NCBI GenBank assembly: GCA_021521415.1
Contig: JAIQDT010002854.1
Location: 1 to 64,000, forward strand
Direction of reading: 5' to 3'
Source: Bidens hawaiensis
Taxonomy: Eukaryota > Streptophyta > Magnoliopsida > Asterales > Asteraceae
DNA length: 64,000 nucleotides
Under the pieces are notes generated by a model. It was given only the letters and a program-made list of their open reading frames with translations, was not told the DNA's origin and made no database searches. The translations under genes and the position numbers were made by a program. Of the stretch, positions 1 to 11,718 are shown piece after piece; within the stretch, counting starts at the first letter, position 1; the number at the start of each line of letters is the position of its first letter.

Positions 1-138
1 ACCGGTACTTGTTTTTCATGTTTTCGGTATTTTCAATGGTACCAGTACTGACTCGAACCAGAAATGGTATGGTATTTGGTATAAGGTTTCACTCGTTTTC
101 GGTGTCTGTATATTTTGGTACAGTATCAGTACAGTACT
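1..138. repeat. GGTACC-type repeat, partial
   Basis: This AT-rich stretch is punctuated by ACCGGTACTTG, GGTACC and CAGTACTG motifs. The same motifs and spacing recur in the larger array at 14805-15563, so both belong to one repeat family. It lies in what should be intron 1 of the oxidoreductase gene that follows and is cut by the window edge. Confidence 0.6.
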
Positions 139-490
139 AATCTCATCCCTAAGTATGTATAACTTGTTTGTTTAGGAAAGAGTATCTGGAGATCACATGG
201 GCGAGCTTGAGGTGTTTGGTTGAACCGTCGTTTGCGAAGCGATCGTTGATTAACCACCATGAATATCTTCCTGGAGCAAGTATTATTACATCTGATGCAG
301 TTGGGATTGATAGAGAAGGTCAAGTTACAACCAAAGAAGGCTTCCAGATTGCATATGATTATCTTGTGATTGCCACAGGTCATATGAGTAAAGGGTGTGG
401 TGACTAAAAGTGAGAGGATCAAGCAGTTTGAGGCAGGTAAATTTACCATATTACCCTTGGAAAGCTGGTATAGGTGATTTTGCAGATAGA

Positions 491-645
491 TTAGGGGTGT
501 AAACGAGCCGAGCTTAACCTTGTTTAGGCCCAAGAGCTGGCTCGAGCTCGATAAGTGAAGCCCGTGCCCGTTTAAGTTTGGCTAGCTAGCCGATCTCTGA
601 GTCGAGTAGGTCACAAGTGTCTTGGCTCGTTTATATCCCTGGGTA
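491..645. repeat. MITE-like GAGCTCGAGC repeat
   Basis: The stretch starts near TAGGGGTGTAAACGAGCC and ends near GGCTCGTTTATATCCCTGG, which are imperfect inverted termini, with GAGCTCGA-rich sequence between. The same family recurs at about 4260, 4620-4720, 9650-9780, 20570-21760 and 23340-23800. It lies in intron 2 of the oxidoreductase. Confidence 0.5.
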
Positions 646-987
646 GAACTAGTTAACCAATATTAAAAGTGAATCATTATTAGTACATTTGTTTCTGAAG
701 TAGAGTTGTAGAGGTGGCATTTTTGACCCGTTTACTTATATATGGGTCGATCATATTTGGGTCAAAAGGTTAAAATAAATAGTTAGCTTAAGAAGAAACG
801 GGTCAAGCAAAGGTTGAACGGATCAAGAGTTCCTCAAAGTGTATTTTAATGCTTAAAAGCCTTCTAGATTATTATATTCAAACCACTATATTTTAATGAG
901 ATAATATACTCTTGATTATTATTTTTGACACACTAAGTATTTAGAAAAAAAAAATAAGTTGTTATTGTTGGACAGAAAGTAACCACA

Positions 988-1400
988 CACCACTGACATG
1001 CCATACATGCCGTATGACAGACAAAAATTGGCCATAGGGGGTCGTCTGACGTGTTATATAGACACATCATACGGGTCATAATGTGTACATGGGTCGTATG
1101 AGGTGGTGAACGTTCAAACTTCAAATCATATGGGGTGTATGATGACTTAGACTGACACTCATAAGTGACTGATGCGACAACGCACATCACTGACAATGTG
1201 ACATGTCATACAGGCCGTATGACAGAAGAAAATTGGGCATTCGGGGTCGTATGATGTTTTATACTGACACATCATACAGGGCATAATGTTTATACGGGCC
1301 GTGTTATGTGCTGTTACTTCAAGTCATACAGGTCGTATGATGTGTTAGAATGACACAGAGTAACAGAAGTGACTGATGTGACAGTGCAAACTGCTGACAA
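988..1400. repeat. Two imperfect ~205-bp tandem copies with CATACGGGTCGTATGA-like palindromes
   Basis: The block at about 988-1190 is repeated at about 1190-1400. Both copies share CATACATGCCGTATGACAG-like, GGGTCGTATGA-like and ACATCATACGGG-like motifs and end with AGTGACTGATG. The array sits at the 3' end of intron 2 and reaches within about 25 bases of the acceptor at 1422-1423. Confidence 0.6.
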
Positions 1401-2760
1401 AGATTCAATCTTTAACTTTGCAGAATATGAAAAAATCCAATCTGCTAGTTCAATATTAATAGTCGGAGGCGGGCCCACTGGCGTAGAACTCGCAGCTGAA
1501 ATTGCAGTCGATTTTCCAACTAAAAAAGTAAAGCTGGTTCACCGTAGTGCAAGACTACTTGAGTTCATCAGTGAAGCTGCTGGTAAAAAGGCGCTTGATT
1601 GGTTGACCGCTAGAAACGTTGAGGTCATTTTAGGTCAATCCGTTGACTTAAACTCCGGGTCAGATGGTGCTTATTTAACATCCAGTGGTGAAACTATCAT
1701 TGCTGACTGTCACTTTAAATGCATAAGTGATCCAATCGGTTCATCATGGCTCAACGACACTATTCTCAAGGATTCTTTGGATGCTCGTGGCGGTTAATGG
1801 TTGATGCAAATTTACGAGTAAAGGGTTTTGATAATATTTTCGCAATTGGGGATATTACTGATGTTCCTGTAAGTTGGCCCGTTTATACATTGGTACTTTT
1901 AGAACATTTTATTACGATGTATTGGTGCGGGTTACATTTCTATCACTGGAGTAATGCGTCAAACTGGTCAGAAATTGCCCAACATGTATTTTTAAAAGAG
2001 AATTTTATATATACCCCTACAAACTTATGAAATATCATATATACCCTTAAAAACTAGTTAAAATATCAAATTTAACCGTTTCATTAAAAACCAATCAGGA
2101 AACTATTATTTTTCCTATAATTTCTAAAAATTTAAAATTTCATTCATACCCATTAACCAAAAGGGTTAAAAAGAATATATAGAAAAGGGTAGAGTTTTTA
2201 TAAATTAAAAAAATATTAAAGAATGGTATATATAATATTTTAATTTTTGTTTGGAATAGGGTGTATATGAAATTTTCCGTAGACAGATCATATACTAAAT
2301 AGGGGTAAGATTGTCATAAACAAAAAATCATTTGAATTGGGTATATATGATATTTTAAGTTTCAGTTACGCGTATATTATGATATTATAAATGGTTTTAT
2401 GGAAATAATTTGAGTATTACTTAAATAACATAATATTTGTAATCTTATTTATCAAACCATAATTATTTTATGAAATGACACAATGTTTTAAATCTATAGG
2501 AACTCAAACAAGGATATTTAGCACAAAGCCATGCAACGGTGGCCGCCAACAATATAAAACTCCTGATAGAAGGAGGTGATGAGGGTAAGTTGGGCAAATA
2601 CTCGCCGGACACGCTAGGACTTGCAATCGTGTCATTGGGGAGGCGAGATGCGTTGTCACAGATAAAATGTATAACAATGATCGGGCGGATTCCTGGTATG
2701 ATTAAATCTAAAGACTTGTTTGTTGGGAAAACAAGAAAAGGCTTAGGGCTAAAAGGGTAA

Positions 2761-4060
2761 TTTTGCTTCTTTTGCAAGAAAGCTTTTGTATGCTTTGGTT
2801 GTGTTTTTTTTTATGTACTAGTTAACCATATTACCATTATTACTTGTATTGTCTCAACACCCTAGTCACTATATGTACATACGGGCTTGCAGCCTGTTGT
2901 GCATGTAGTATGGCAGACAACCTATTGTATTGAATTCGTCTTGTATAGACGAGTATTATTGAAGTCGGGTTTTCATAACGTGTTTTAAACTTTAGTAATG
3001 TCACAAAACTTTTGTTTGTTTTGCTTCTCACATTTGTAATAGCATATTATGGATGCTTTTTGTTCATATTAGTATTTCACCTTCTCAACACAAATGACAT
3101 GAACCTAACATGAAATTCACAGGTTTAGGTTTTGTCTAAATGGTTTCGGTTAGTTTCAGGGCGAACTTGCTACCACTTTCAGCTAAATGATCATGTTCAT
3201 CTTGACTTGGCCGGTTCGCAGGTTGACCATTTAATTATATGCCAAAATTTGAAAGATAAAAGTGAAACATGTAGCAAATGTAGCTATTTAATATTCATTT
3301 GTAATTTTGTAGTAAAATTGCAATTAGAGTATGTCTATGCAAAAGGAAAATTAGTGTTAAACTGGTTGTGTTCATGTCAACCTTTAAACATTGTGTTTGG
3401 GTTAATATAATAACATTTTTTTCTGGTTCGTGTCGTAGTTTGGTTTTGATCCCTCGACTTGCAAATCTAACCCGTTTAATGCCCCTACTTTTATGAAAGA
3501 CATGCTATTGAATTAAATTTCTTAAATTATAATTAATAATAATTAATCTTCTTAAAACCCCATAAACACAATGGGAAATAAGAAATTCTATTGTTTCTAA
3601 AACACCAATGACATCTCTTGAAATTAAGATATATTTTAATTTTTTTTTTATCTATTTTTCACCCAAACCATTTAATACTAAGTAAAAAATCCAATCTTTT
3701 TTTAAGCCTACGATTTTACAGATCTTTTGAAGAGATCTAATGGTATGATTCGATGTTAATATAACCTGACTAAGCTGCCAAAACCAAACCGTGTTGGTCA
3801 GTCATCCTGGCTAAGCCAACTCTTATCAATTTTCTTTAGTTCCTCCAAAGATTACAGTTAACGGTTTGACCAGTAAATTACTTCATTTAATCAGTAAATT
3901 CCGTGAAAACCAATCAAACCGGACCGTGAACAACCTTTCACCATTTAATGCTTACTCCATACAAAAAAGTGTATTTAAAAAAAAAAACTTTAAACCATGA
4001 AAACATGTGATTTGTCCCAAGTATTTTGATACTTTTTGCTGAGAAACTAGATCAGGGAAC
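2761..4060. other. Intergenic stretch, nothing recognised
   Basis: I see no supported gene between the oxidoreductase stop and the VPS60 leader. The DNA is AT-rich with short poly-A and poly-T runs and no reading frame of recognisable family. The last few hundred bases probably hold the VPS60 promoter; GTATTTAAAAA near 3970 is a weak TATA-like candidate. Confidence 0.4.
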
Positions 4061-4195
4061 CATGATGGCATGGGACGACTCCCTTCCCCCTAAGATCCGT
4101 ATCCACACCATCATTGAGTCTCAAGTACTCCGCATTCTCCGGATCCGAATAACCAAAAACCCCTAAAAACATTAGAGATTTGAAATTTAAACGAG

Positions 4196-7100
4196 ATGAA
4201 GAAAGTATTCGGTATTAACAAGGACAAAGCACCTGCTCCTACACTCAATGAAGCTGAGCTCGAACCTAAACAAGCTCCGGCTCGGCTCGTTTCGTTTACA
4301 TGATAATACGACAGAAATGCATTGCGTACAATTAACCACAATAAACAGCATATAAAACACTCAAATCAGCACTCGGTAACCTAAACTAATCAAATAATCC
4401 GAAACCCTACCCGATCGGAAGCTTCATTGAGTGTAGGACCAGGTGCTTTGCTCGGCTCGTTTGTTATTCAATTGTTTTATAAATTTCTAATGTGATATAA
4501 TATTTATTACTTATATGTTTTTGTCATAATTTTTTATATAATAGTAGTTGCTATATAGATTTATTTAATACAAATTATATTAGTAAAAAGGTTGATCATA
4601 TGCATTTCTGTTGTATTATTGTGTAAACGAGCTGAGTCGGGCTGAGTTTGAGCGTGTTAAGGTTTCAAGCTCGGCGAATTTTAGTTTTAGAGGGATTGAG
4701 CTTGAGCTCGGCACTTTTATTATTTAGTTGTTTTATTATATGTTTTAATAATTATTTGCATTATGTATTTATAATTGTTGTTTTTTAATATAGTATAGTA
4801 TGTAAGTCAAACTTGGTAATTGTATATTGTATTTGAATGTCTATGTACAAGATGAATATAGGGATATATAAAGGGATTACAACTGAAACCTATAGACCAT
4901 CCATATCCCTTGACTCTAAATATTCAGATCCCTTATGACTAAACATATTCTGTCTAATATTCCCCCGCAAGCTAAGGCCGGGAAGCGACCTGTAGCTTGG
5001 ACCGTAATAGAAGAAATCTTTGTGAAGGCAGCGGCTTTGTGAATACATCAGCGATCTGATCATGTGTAGAAATAAACTGAACTGAGAGTTTCCCTTGTGC
5101 TACCTTTTCTCGAACAAAATGGAAATCAACTTCCACATGTTTGGTACGTGCATGAAAAACAGGATTCGCCGATAAGTAAGTAGCACCCAAATTATCACAC
5201 CACAAAATGGGGGCCAAGGCAATAGGAACACACAATTCCTGCAAGAGGGTTTCAAGCCAAGTGAGCTCAGCAACCGTATCTGCTAGGGCTTTATATTCGG
5301 ATTCTGTTGATGACCGAGAGACAGTCTTTTGTTTTCTAGCAGACCAGGACACTAGATTGGAGCCAAGATATATTGCAAATCCCCCAGTGGATCGACGGTC
5401 ATCTGGACAACCTGCCCAATCAGCATCAGAAAAGGCGCTGAGGGAGTTAAAAGTAGCATACGTGTAAGCATGCAAGCGAGAACCAGACTTGTGTTGTAAC
5501 AGAAGACCATAGTCGGCTGTGCCCTGAAGGTAACGAAGGATTCGTTTAACTGCAGACCAGTGGTTATCAGTAGGCGAGTGCATAAACTGGCAGACTTTGT
5601 TGACTGCAAATGTGATATCCGGGCGTGAAAGAGTCACATATTGAAGTGCCCCAACCATCTGCCGGTATTTAACCGGATTATCAAATTGTGGAGTATCACC
5701 AAGAGTCAAGTTAGCGGTGGTTGTGATGGGAGAGGGCACAGGTTTGGCATTAGATAGGCCCGCTCGATCGAGGAGTTCCATAATGTACTTCTTTTGGGAA
5801 AGAAGCATGTCAGCACCTTTGGGGCTGATTTCAATACCCAAAAAATAGGAAAGAGGGCCCATATCTTGAACAGCAAAAGACTTGCTAAGGCTGTGCACAA
5901 CATTATCAATGGCTGTGGTGTTGTTACCTGTTAGAATAATGTCATCAACATACACCAGCATATATAAAAGGGTGCCTCGTGCCGAGTAAATAAAAAGAGA
6001 TGGGTCAGTTTTTGACCCTTTAAAACTGAGGGCATGTAAAGCCGTGGAGAGGCGATGAAACCAATCTCTCGGGGCCTGTTTGAGCCCGTACAAAGATTTA
6101 TGAAGTAGGCATACATGATCTGGTTTGTGTGGATCAACAAAACCAGGTGGTTGCTGCAAGTAAACCTTTTCTTTGAGATCACCATGAAGAAACGCATTTT
6201 GCACATCTAACTGTCGGAGTGGCCATCGTCTGGTGACAGCGAGTGAAAGAACGACACGTATAGTTGTGGATTTCACAACTGGACTAAAGGTCTCGTGATA
6301 ATCAATACCCGGTTGTTGGTGAAACCCCTTGGCAACAAGACGTGCTTTGTAGCGCTTTATGGCTCCAGTTTGGTAACGTTTTAATTTGTACACCCATTTG
6401 CAAGCAACTACATTAACATTGTGACCCCGAGGAACTAAGGTCCAGGTGCCATTCCTGATTAGGGCTGAGTACTCTTCAGCCATAGCATGACGCCATTTAG
6501 GATCTTTGTTAGCAATGGTAAATGAGGTGGGTTCGGTAACAGAACCAATAGTGGTATAGGTGTGAAAAGAATGAGCATTATATTTGGTGGTTTGTTTAGG
6601 GTTAGACCGAAGGTTTTTAGGACGAACACGAGGTTGAGAGGGCTGGTCAGAAGAGCAAACGGGAGCAGCAGGCTGCTGGTCGGAAGAGGAGACGGGCTGC
6701 TGGTTTGGGATGCCTGCTGTATGTGCGAAAGGGCGGAGATTGGGCTGTAAGAGATGGGTTTGCAGCTTCTGGTTGTATTTGGGCTTGAGGAGAGGGTGGT
6801 AGTGTGGAAGGGGCTGAAGTAGATTGGGTTGTTGGTGTGTGAGGAGGAGTTGTTTGGGCTGGAATGAATTGATTTGTAGGTATTGCAGCTAATGGAGAAA
6901 AATCAGTTGGGTAGGACGAAACATAGGGAGATTGAGTTGGTGTAGTTGGAGTGTCGGTGTGGGTGTGGGAAGTATAGAAAGGAAAGTTTGATTCGTTAAA
7001 ACGAACGTGGCGAGCGACGTAGATGCGATCAGAAGTAGGATCAAAGCATCTATAGCTATGATGAGAGGTGCTATACCCAAGAAACACACAAGATGTGGAG

Positions 7101-10100
7101 CGGAAATCCATTTTGTGTTTGTTGTAAGGACGAAGATGAGGGTAACATTGACACCCAAAAACCCGAAGGAAAGAGAAATCAGGTTTATGATTGAACACTT
7201 GTTCAAAAGGAGAGGTGTTTGAGTTTGTACGGGATGGCATTCGATTAATTAAGTAAACAACGGTGTTGAAAGCGTAATGCCAAAAACGTTGTGGAACATT
7301 TGATTGGGCAAGTAAGGTTAAACCGGTTTCAACCACATGTCGATGACGACGCTCTACAAAACCGTTTTGTTCACTCGTATGTGGACAAGATAATCGATGG
7401 ATGATACCGAGACAGGAGAAAAACTGTGAAAGATTCCGAAATTCTCCTCCCCAATCGGTTTGAACGGATTTTAACTTAGTGTGGAATTGCCGTTCAACCA
7501 TCGCTAGAAAACATTTAAAGGTGGCATACACATCAGATTTAAGTTTTAACGGGAAAATCCACATAAACCGGGAAAAATGATCAGCACACAATAAAAAATA
7601 ACGATACCCATCAGAAGAGGTAACGGGAGCAGGTCCCCACACATCACAAAAAATTAAATCCAAAATACCATTGCTTTTATAAGTAGATGGTGACAGATGA
7701 AGTTTGGAAGATTTTCCAACTGGACATGAATTACAAAAAGAAACAGAACTCTTATTAGAAAGAGGTAAACAGTACTTAGAAAGCATAAATTGTAAAAGGT
7801 CTTTATGTGGATGACCAAGTCTTTGATGCCATGTGGTGGAGGAAGCACGTGTGGTTGAAAAGGCAACTTTGTGAACATGCTCAACCCTAAGAAGACAAAA
7901 GGAGTATAGCCCACCATTACTTGGACCCGTGAGGAGGGTGGTGCGTGTAAATATGTCCTTCACAGCAAAAAAAGTAGAGTGAAATTCAAAAAACACATTA
8001 TTATCATGGCAGAATTTTTGAACCGAAAGAAGTTTTTGTTTAATTTCGGGAACATGAAGAATATTTGTGAGAGAAAAAGTTTTGGTTGGTGAGTAAAAAC
8101 GAGAGGAACCAATATGTAGAATGGGTAACCCCTTACCATTGCCAACATGAAGATTGTCTTCGCCATGATACGGTTGTGCACCATCAAAGTCGGAGAGATC
8201 TGGTGCAACATGATTGGTGGAACCCGTGTCAGGAAGCCAAGAGGATTATGCTTGTGAGCGGTAAGGTTGTCTTCCCCTTAGTGTGGTAGGGTCACGGTTG
8301 GGGCATAGTGAAGGAACATGAGCAATACCACACTTGGTACATGTACCATAAACGGTGTTTTGGTTTGAAGCCCAAGAGAACTGGCTACGATTTCCTCCTC
8401 CCTGGTTACGGTTGGTGTTGTAATTACCCCTACCGCGGCGATTGTATTGACCACGACCCCTATTTCCACCAGACCGACTAGAGTAAAAGGCCTGTGGGGA
8501 TGGTGAAACCTGCTGAGTTGCAGGTTGTAGTGTAAGGCCAAGCTGACCAACTAGTTGTTGTAGTTGTTTAAGTGTTGGTTGAGAGCGAGAGACACTAGTA
8601 GTGGAGGAGGCAGCAGATTCATGGCTGTTTGTAACAGCAGTGAACGCCTGAGCAGGAGAGATATCAGGTAGGGATTTCTTGACCATGTCATGGTCAGATA
8701 AAAGACCATGAAGTTCGGTAAATGCAGTTGGAAATTGACGAGTCAGAATAGTTGTTTTGAAACTGTTGTATTCTTCTCGAAATCCTGATATCACAAGCAG
8801 GACAAGATCTTTTTCTTTCACAGGTTCTCCAATATTGGCCAAAGCATCTGCATATCCCTGGGCTCGGGTGAAATAGGCTGAGGAAGTTTCATCACCTTGC
8901 ATCTGGATCTTAAGCAGTTGTGTTTTAAGAGTAAATTCTCTTGAGGAAGTATGAGGCGCATACGCACGTTCAAGAGAGAGCCAAAGATCTCGTGAAGTAT
9001 GTCCCTGAACATGCTGGAAGGACGCCTTAGAGATGGTAGATATGATCAGCGAACATGGGCATCATTGGCAGTCCATGTCGAGAAATTAGGGTTTGGATTG
9101 GAAGTTGGTTCATCTTTGTCTTTTCCAGAACTAGTGGCAGAACCTATATTTTCTGGTGGACACGGTATGGTTCCGTCCACATAACCAAACAGATTATTGG
9201 TAACCAAAAAGGGTTGGATCATGGTCTTCCAATAGCCATAGTTTGTTGGTGATAAGGTGAAACCAAACTTATGAGAATTATGGGCTGTTTTCTCAGTTGT
9301 GGTAAACGCAGCAAGGAGAGCCATTGTTTGGCTGTGTTAGAAAACAAGATGAGCCGGACTGTTGTGTCGGCGGTGGCAGCAGAGAGGCTAGGCTCTGATA
9401 CCAAGTAAAACTTGGTAATTGTATATTGTATTTGAATGTCTATGTACAAGATGAATATAGGGATATATAAAGGGATTACAACTGAAACCTATAGACCATC
9501 CATATCCCTTGACTCTACATATTCAGATCCCTTATGACTAAACATATTCTGTCTAATAATGTATTGCTTGTATGTGTTCATCATAATTTGATGTATAATA
9601 AAATTTATTATATAAGTATATTAAATACAAATTATATTAGTAAAAAGGTTGTTTAGGTTTGCAATCCAGCTTGAGCTCGATATGTGAAGCTCAGGCCTGA
9701 GCTTGTTGAAGCTCGGCTCGATTCGAGTTTTTAACAAGCTAATCTCGAGTAGCTCACGAGCGGCTTGGCTTGTTTACACCGATAGTGTTATGCGTAAGAG
9801 ATTCTAGGCTTGCATTTTGGCTTTGAATGATTGAATGATTGTATGAAACGTTGTGTTCTAGAAGGCGTCTAAGGAGTTCCATTACCAAATAGCAGTAGGG
9901 TTTGTAGCATCACCATCTAATGTGATTTGGATGAAATTTGCTATTGATGTTTTGATAAAAATTTTAGATTGGATCTGTTGAATGTGCAATGAAAGCCTAA
10001 AGGACAGTTAGTTGTAGGTAATTTAACATTGATTAAAATTACCTTCCAAGGTTATGATTGATTGAAATATCATGTGCAGTTGGATAATTGGTTTTCAGTT

Positions 10101-11718
10101 GTCACTAGCTATTATAGTATTATTTAAGGATGCTATTTTTTGATCTGTGTTTATCTTTTTGGTTTTAAATGTATTTTTTTTTCCTCTTAACTGTGTATAG
10201 ACCGATGTTTGATTACTTTTTGTTGCTTATTTAGATCAATAAAAGAGGAGAGTCGGTAGATGAAAAAATCAAACGACTTGACGGGGAACTTGCTAAATAT
10301 AAAGAGCAGATCAAAAGAACCTGTCCTGGTCCAGCTCAAGAAGCTGTGAAAGCTCGGGCAATGAGAATTCTCAAGCAGAAAAGAATGTAAGCTACTTTAT
10401 GATAATGATAATGATATTTAGAATTTAATGATGACTTCAACCTTTAATCACTCGTGTCAGGTATGAAGGACAACGAGACATGCTGTACAACCAAACTTTC
10501 AATCTAGATCAAGTTGCATTTGCTTCTGAGGGCATAAAAGATGCTCAACAAACAGTATGTTTCATGATTATTATGTCGATTGCTTGTAATTCTCCCTAGC
10601 ATTTATCTTCTAATCTAGCTTCTTAGAATTAGAGTGTGTTTGGATGTGCATATTATTATTATCATACGATTTAAAGTCATCATAATCACTTTAATGTTAA
10701 TATTATAAGTAGGATTAGCTTAATCAAATTGGTTGTTTTAGGGGTCCCATTTTCACCTTATCGGTTTTGTTGGTAGCGCCATGTAGGCAATAGTTCAAAG
10801 CATGCAGGGTGGAGCTTTTTTTGTCCTCTAGGTGGAAGTTGCTGCCTACCTCCATGAAGTAGTGGACCCCACATCTAATTCTAGGGTCCGGTTTTTCTTA
10901 AATATGTGTGCGAACCATAAGTTTGCATTTTTTGTTTTGTTTGAGACATATATCCTTTTTTCAGTTATAACCAAACTTCAAACTCATGTCACTAATCGAT
11001 TTTGTGTTTTTGTAGATGTCAGCTCTGAAAACAGCAAACAAAGAGTTGAAAGGAATGATGAAAACCGTAAAGATTCAAGAAATTGATGTAAGTACATGTT
11101 TTTATTTCTCTTTTTTTGTTGTCTATCATTCCGAATCCACTAAGTTTCTAAATTTGAACCCTTTGATTTGTTGATGTGAAGAATTTGCAAGATGACATGA
11201 TGGATATGATGGAAGTTAGCAATGAAATACAAGAATCTCTCGGTAGAAGCTACAACGTGCCTGATGACATTGACGAAGAAGATCTCATGGGTGGTAAGCG
11301 TATAATAATAATGCTGACATGGCGGGCTATATGTTTGCCACATCAGTTGACAACTCACAATCTACCAAGTGCTTATTAATTAATAAATTCTGTGACATGA
11401 AATGCAGAACTCGATGCTCTTGAGGCAGATATGGGACTGGAAACCGAAGGCGAAGGGGTACCTTCATATCTTCAACCCGACAACGAGCCTAATTATGAAG
11501 AACTCAACTTCCCATCTGCTCCCACTGGGCATGCAATACCAGCACGAAAAGTTAACAATCATGTAAGTTTCATTTCTGACCCGCATATTGTGAACGGCTC
11601 AATTTGTGTTGACCCCAACATGTTTTAACTTATCTAAGCCCGGGCTGCTCCTGATCTTTTTCAGGTTGAAGATGAATTTGGCCTACCCCCAGTTCCTCGT
11701 GCATCCCTACGCGGTTAG
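4196..11718 (+). CDS. VPS60: ESCRT-III subunit VPS60 (CHMP5-like), exon 1 disturbed
   Basis: Seven exons predict about 235 aa, the usual VPS60 length. Exon 1 is 4196-4255 and encodes [13 protein letters not shown]..., the family start. The others are 10235-10386, 10461-10554, 11016-11087, 11182-11293, 11408-11562 and 11665-11718 (stop TAG). All junctions have GT..AG and matching phase. The product is a small charged Snf7-domain protein: [20 protein letters not shown], then helices ending in [17 protein letters not shown], then an acidic tail ([16 protein letters not shown]) that contacts regulators. VPS60 acts in ESCRT-III membrane remodelling at multivesicular endosomes. Oddly, the last codons of exon 1 (S-D-R) and the GT donor are not found after 4255; they occur in reverse orientation at 4409-4419 (see repeat 4225-4450). 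A copia element occupies intron 1. Identity is firm; whether this copy can splice exon 1 normally is uncertain. Confidence 0.9.
4225..4450. repeat. Inverted duplication of VPS60 exon 1 tail
   Basis: Bases 4225-4255 (CAAAGCACCT...AATGAAGCT) return as reverse complement at 4420-4450 with one mismatch in 31. Read on the minus strand, the right copy continues into codons for S-D-R and then a GT donor (GTAGGG) at 4410-4405, exactly what exon 1 needs. The interval between the arms is therefore an inverted piece of exon 1 tail plus the start of intron 1. A further inverted match links about 4290-4326 with about 4600-4640 (ATGCATTTCTG, TAAACGAGC). Confidence 0.75.
4800..4804. repeat. Target-site duplication of copia element, left
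   Basis: ATGTA here is repeated directly at 9559-9563, just outside the two LTRs, as expected for a 5-bp LTR-element duplication. Confidence 0.85.
4805..4959 (-). repeat. Copia 3' LTR
   Basis: This 155-bp LTR matches 9404-9558 except at two positions. It is preceded on the minus strand by the purine tract and flanked by ATGTA. The ends are not the usual TG..CA; the minus strand starts TATTAGACAG. Confidence 0.9.
4972..6647 (-). pseudogene. Copia RT-RNase H part of pol
   Basis: The frame opens upstream of the methionine at 6483 and runs to the stop at 4972. It reads WTLVP...[38 protein letters not shown], then the catalytic YVDDIILTG box of reverse transcriptase. RNase H follows with [28 protein letters not shown] and the terminal ADVFTKPL. 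This part is intact over about 500 codons. It lies in a different frame from the integrase part; the shift is in the proline/serine-rich linker at about 6650-6740. Polymerase activity would need a bypass of that shift. Confidence 0.9.
6647..8245 (-). pseudogene. Copia protease-integrase part of pol
   Basis: The frame starts right after an in-frame TAA at 8246-8248. It shows the aspartic protease signature DTGSTNH, then the GAG-pre-integrase zinc region (WHQRLGHPH...CNSCPVGK) and the integrase core. The core acids are D in FCDVWGP, D in VQTDWGGEF and E in [13 protein letters not shown]. It ends at 6647 after a proline/serine-rich linker by running out of frame. Protease cuts the polyprotein and integrase inserts cDNA. 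Confidence 0.88.
8246..9324 (-). pseudogene. Copia gag, one frameshift
   Basis: Gag starts with MALLAAF at 9324. A one-base loss at about 9048-9050 throws the frame after NDAHVR; the expected continuation ([17 protein letters not shown]) is in another frame, and the rest (8902-8249) rejoins it. The C-terminal part has arginine/glycine repeats and a CCHC-like knuckle, [13 protein letters not shown]. It stops with TAA at 8246-8248, in frame with protease. Gag forms the particle and binds element RNA. Confidence 0.85.
9392..9403 (-). other. Copia primer-binding site
   Basis: The minus strand reads TGGTATCAGAGC, the classic site complementary to the 3' end of plant initiator tRNA-Met. It directly touches the 5' LTR. 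Confidence 0.9.
9404..9558 (-). repeat. Copia 5' LTR
   Basis: This is the second 155-bp LTR, 153/155 identical to 4805-4959. It is followed by the ATGTA duplication at 9559-9563. It carries the TATATA-rich promoter segment near 9461-9470. Confidence 0.9.

Larger units (their letters stand above)
176..2760 (+). pseudogene. AIF/FSP1-like FAD-NAD(P) oxidoreductase, 5' end outside window, two frame breaks
   Basis: Three exons are visible: 176-436, 1424-1868 and 2500-2760 (stop TAA 2758-2760), all with GT..AG borders and matching phases across the introns. The translation has the hallmarks of plant apoptosis-inducing-factor (AMID/FSP1) homologs: YDYLVIATGH, the NAD(P)-binding glycine motif ILIVGGGPTGVELAAEI, and NIFAIGDITDVP running into KQGYLAQSHATVAANN. 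These flavoenzymes oxidise NAD(P)H and reduce quinone-type acceptors. The N-terminal exon with the first FAD-binding motif lies upstream of the window. The frame breaks twice. At about 393-395 one extra base in a GGG run precedes VTKSERIKQFEA. At about 1788-1798 one base seems missing between LDARG and LMVDANLRV. The segment KCISDPIGSSW also departs from the family's usual cysteine-TGKP stretch. I infer a decaying copy; uncorrected indels in the assembly are the alternative. Family identity is firm, pseudogene status less so. Confidence 0.72.
4805..9558 (-). mobile_element. Ty1/copia LTR retrotransposon (short-LTR, Ale/Retrofit-like)
   Basis: The element is 4754 bp and lies on the minus strand in VPS60 intron 1. 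It has 155-bp LTRs (4805-4959, 9404-9558) differing at 2 sites, and flanking ATGTA duplications. The primer-binding site at 9392-9403 (minus TGGTATCAGAGC, complementary to initiator tRNA-Met) abuts the 5' LTR. A polypurine tract (minus GCGGGGGAA) precedes the 3' LTR. Domain order is gag, protease, integrase, RT, RNase H, which is copia. The very short LTR points to the Ale/Retrofit group. Near-identical LTRs imply recent insertion, yet the coding frame is broken three times. Confidence 0.93.

Noticed and set aside
4111..4341. 76-codon minus-strand frame near VPS60 exon 1
   Set aside because: It is antisense to the VPS60 leader and exon 1 and has no domain.
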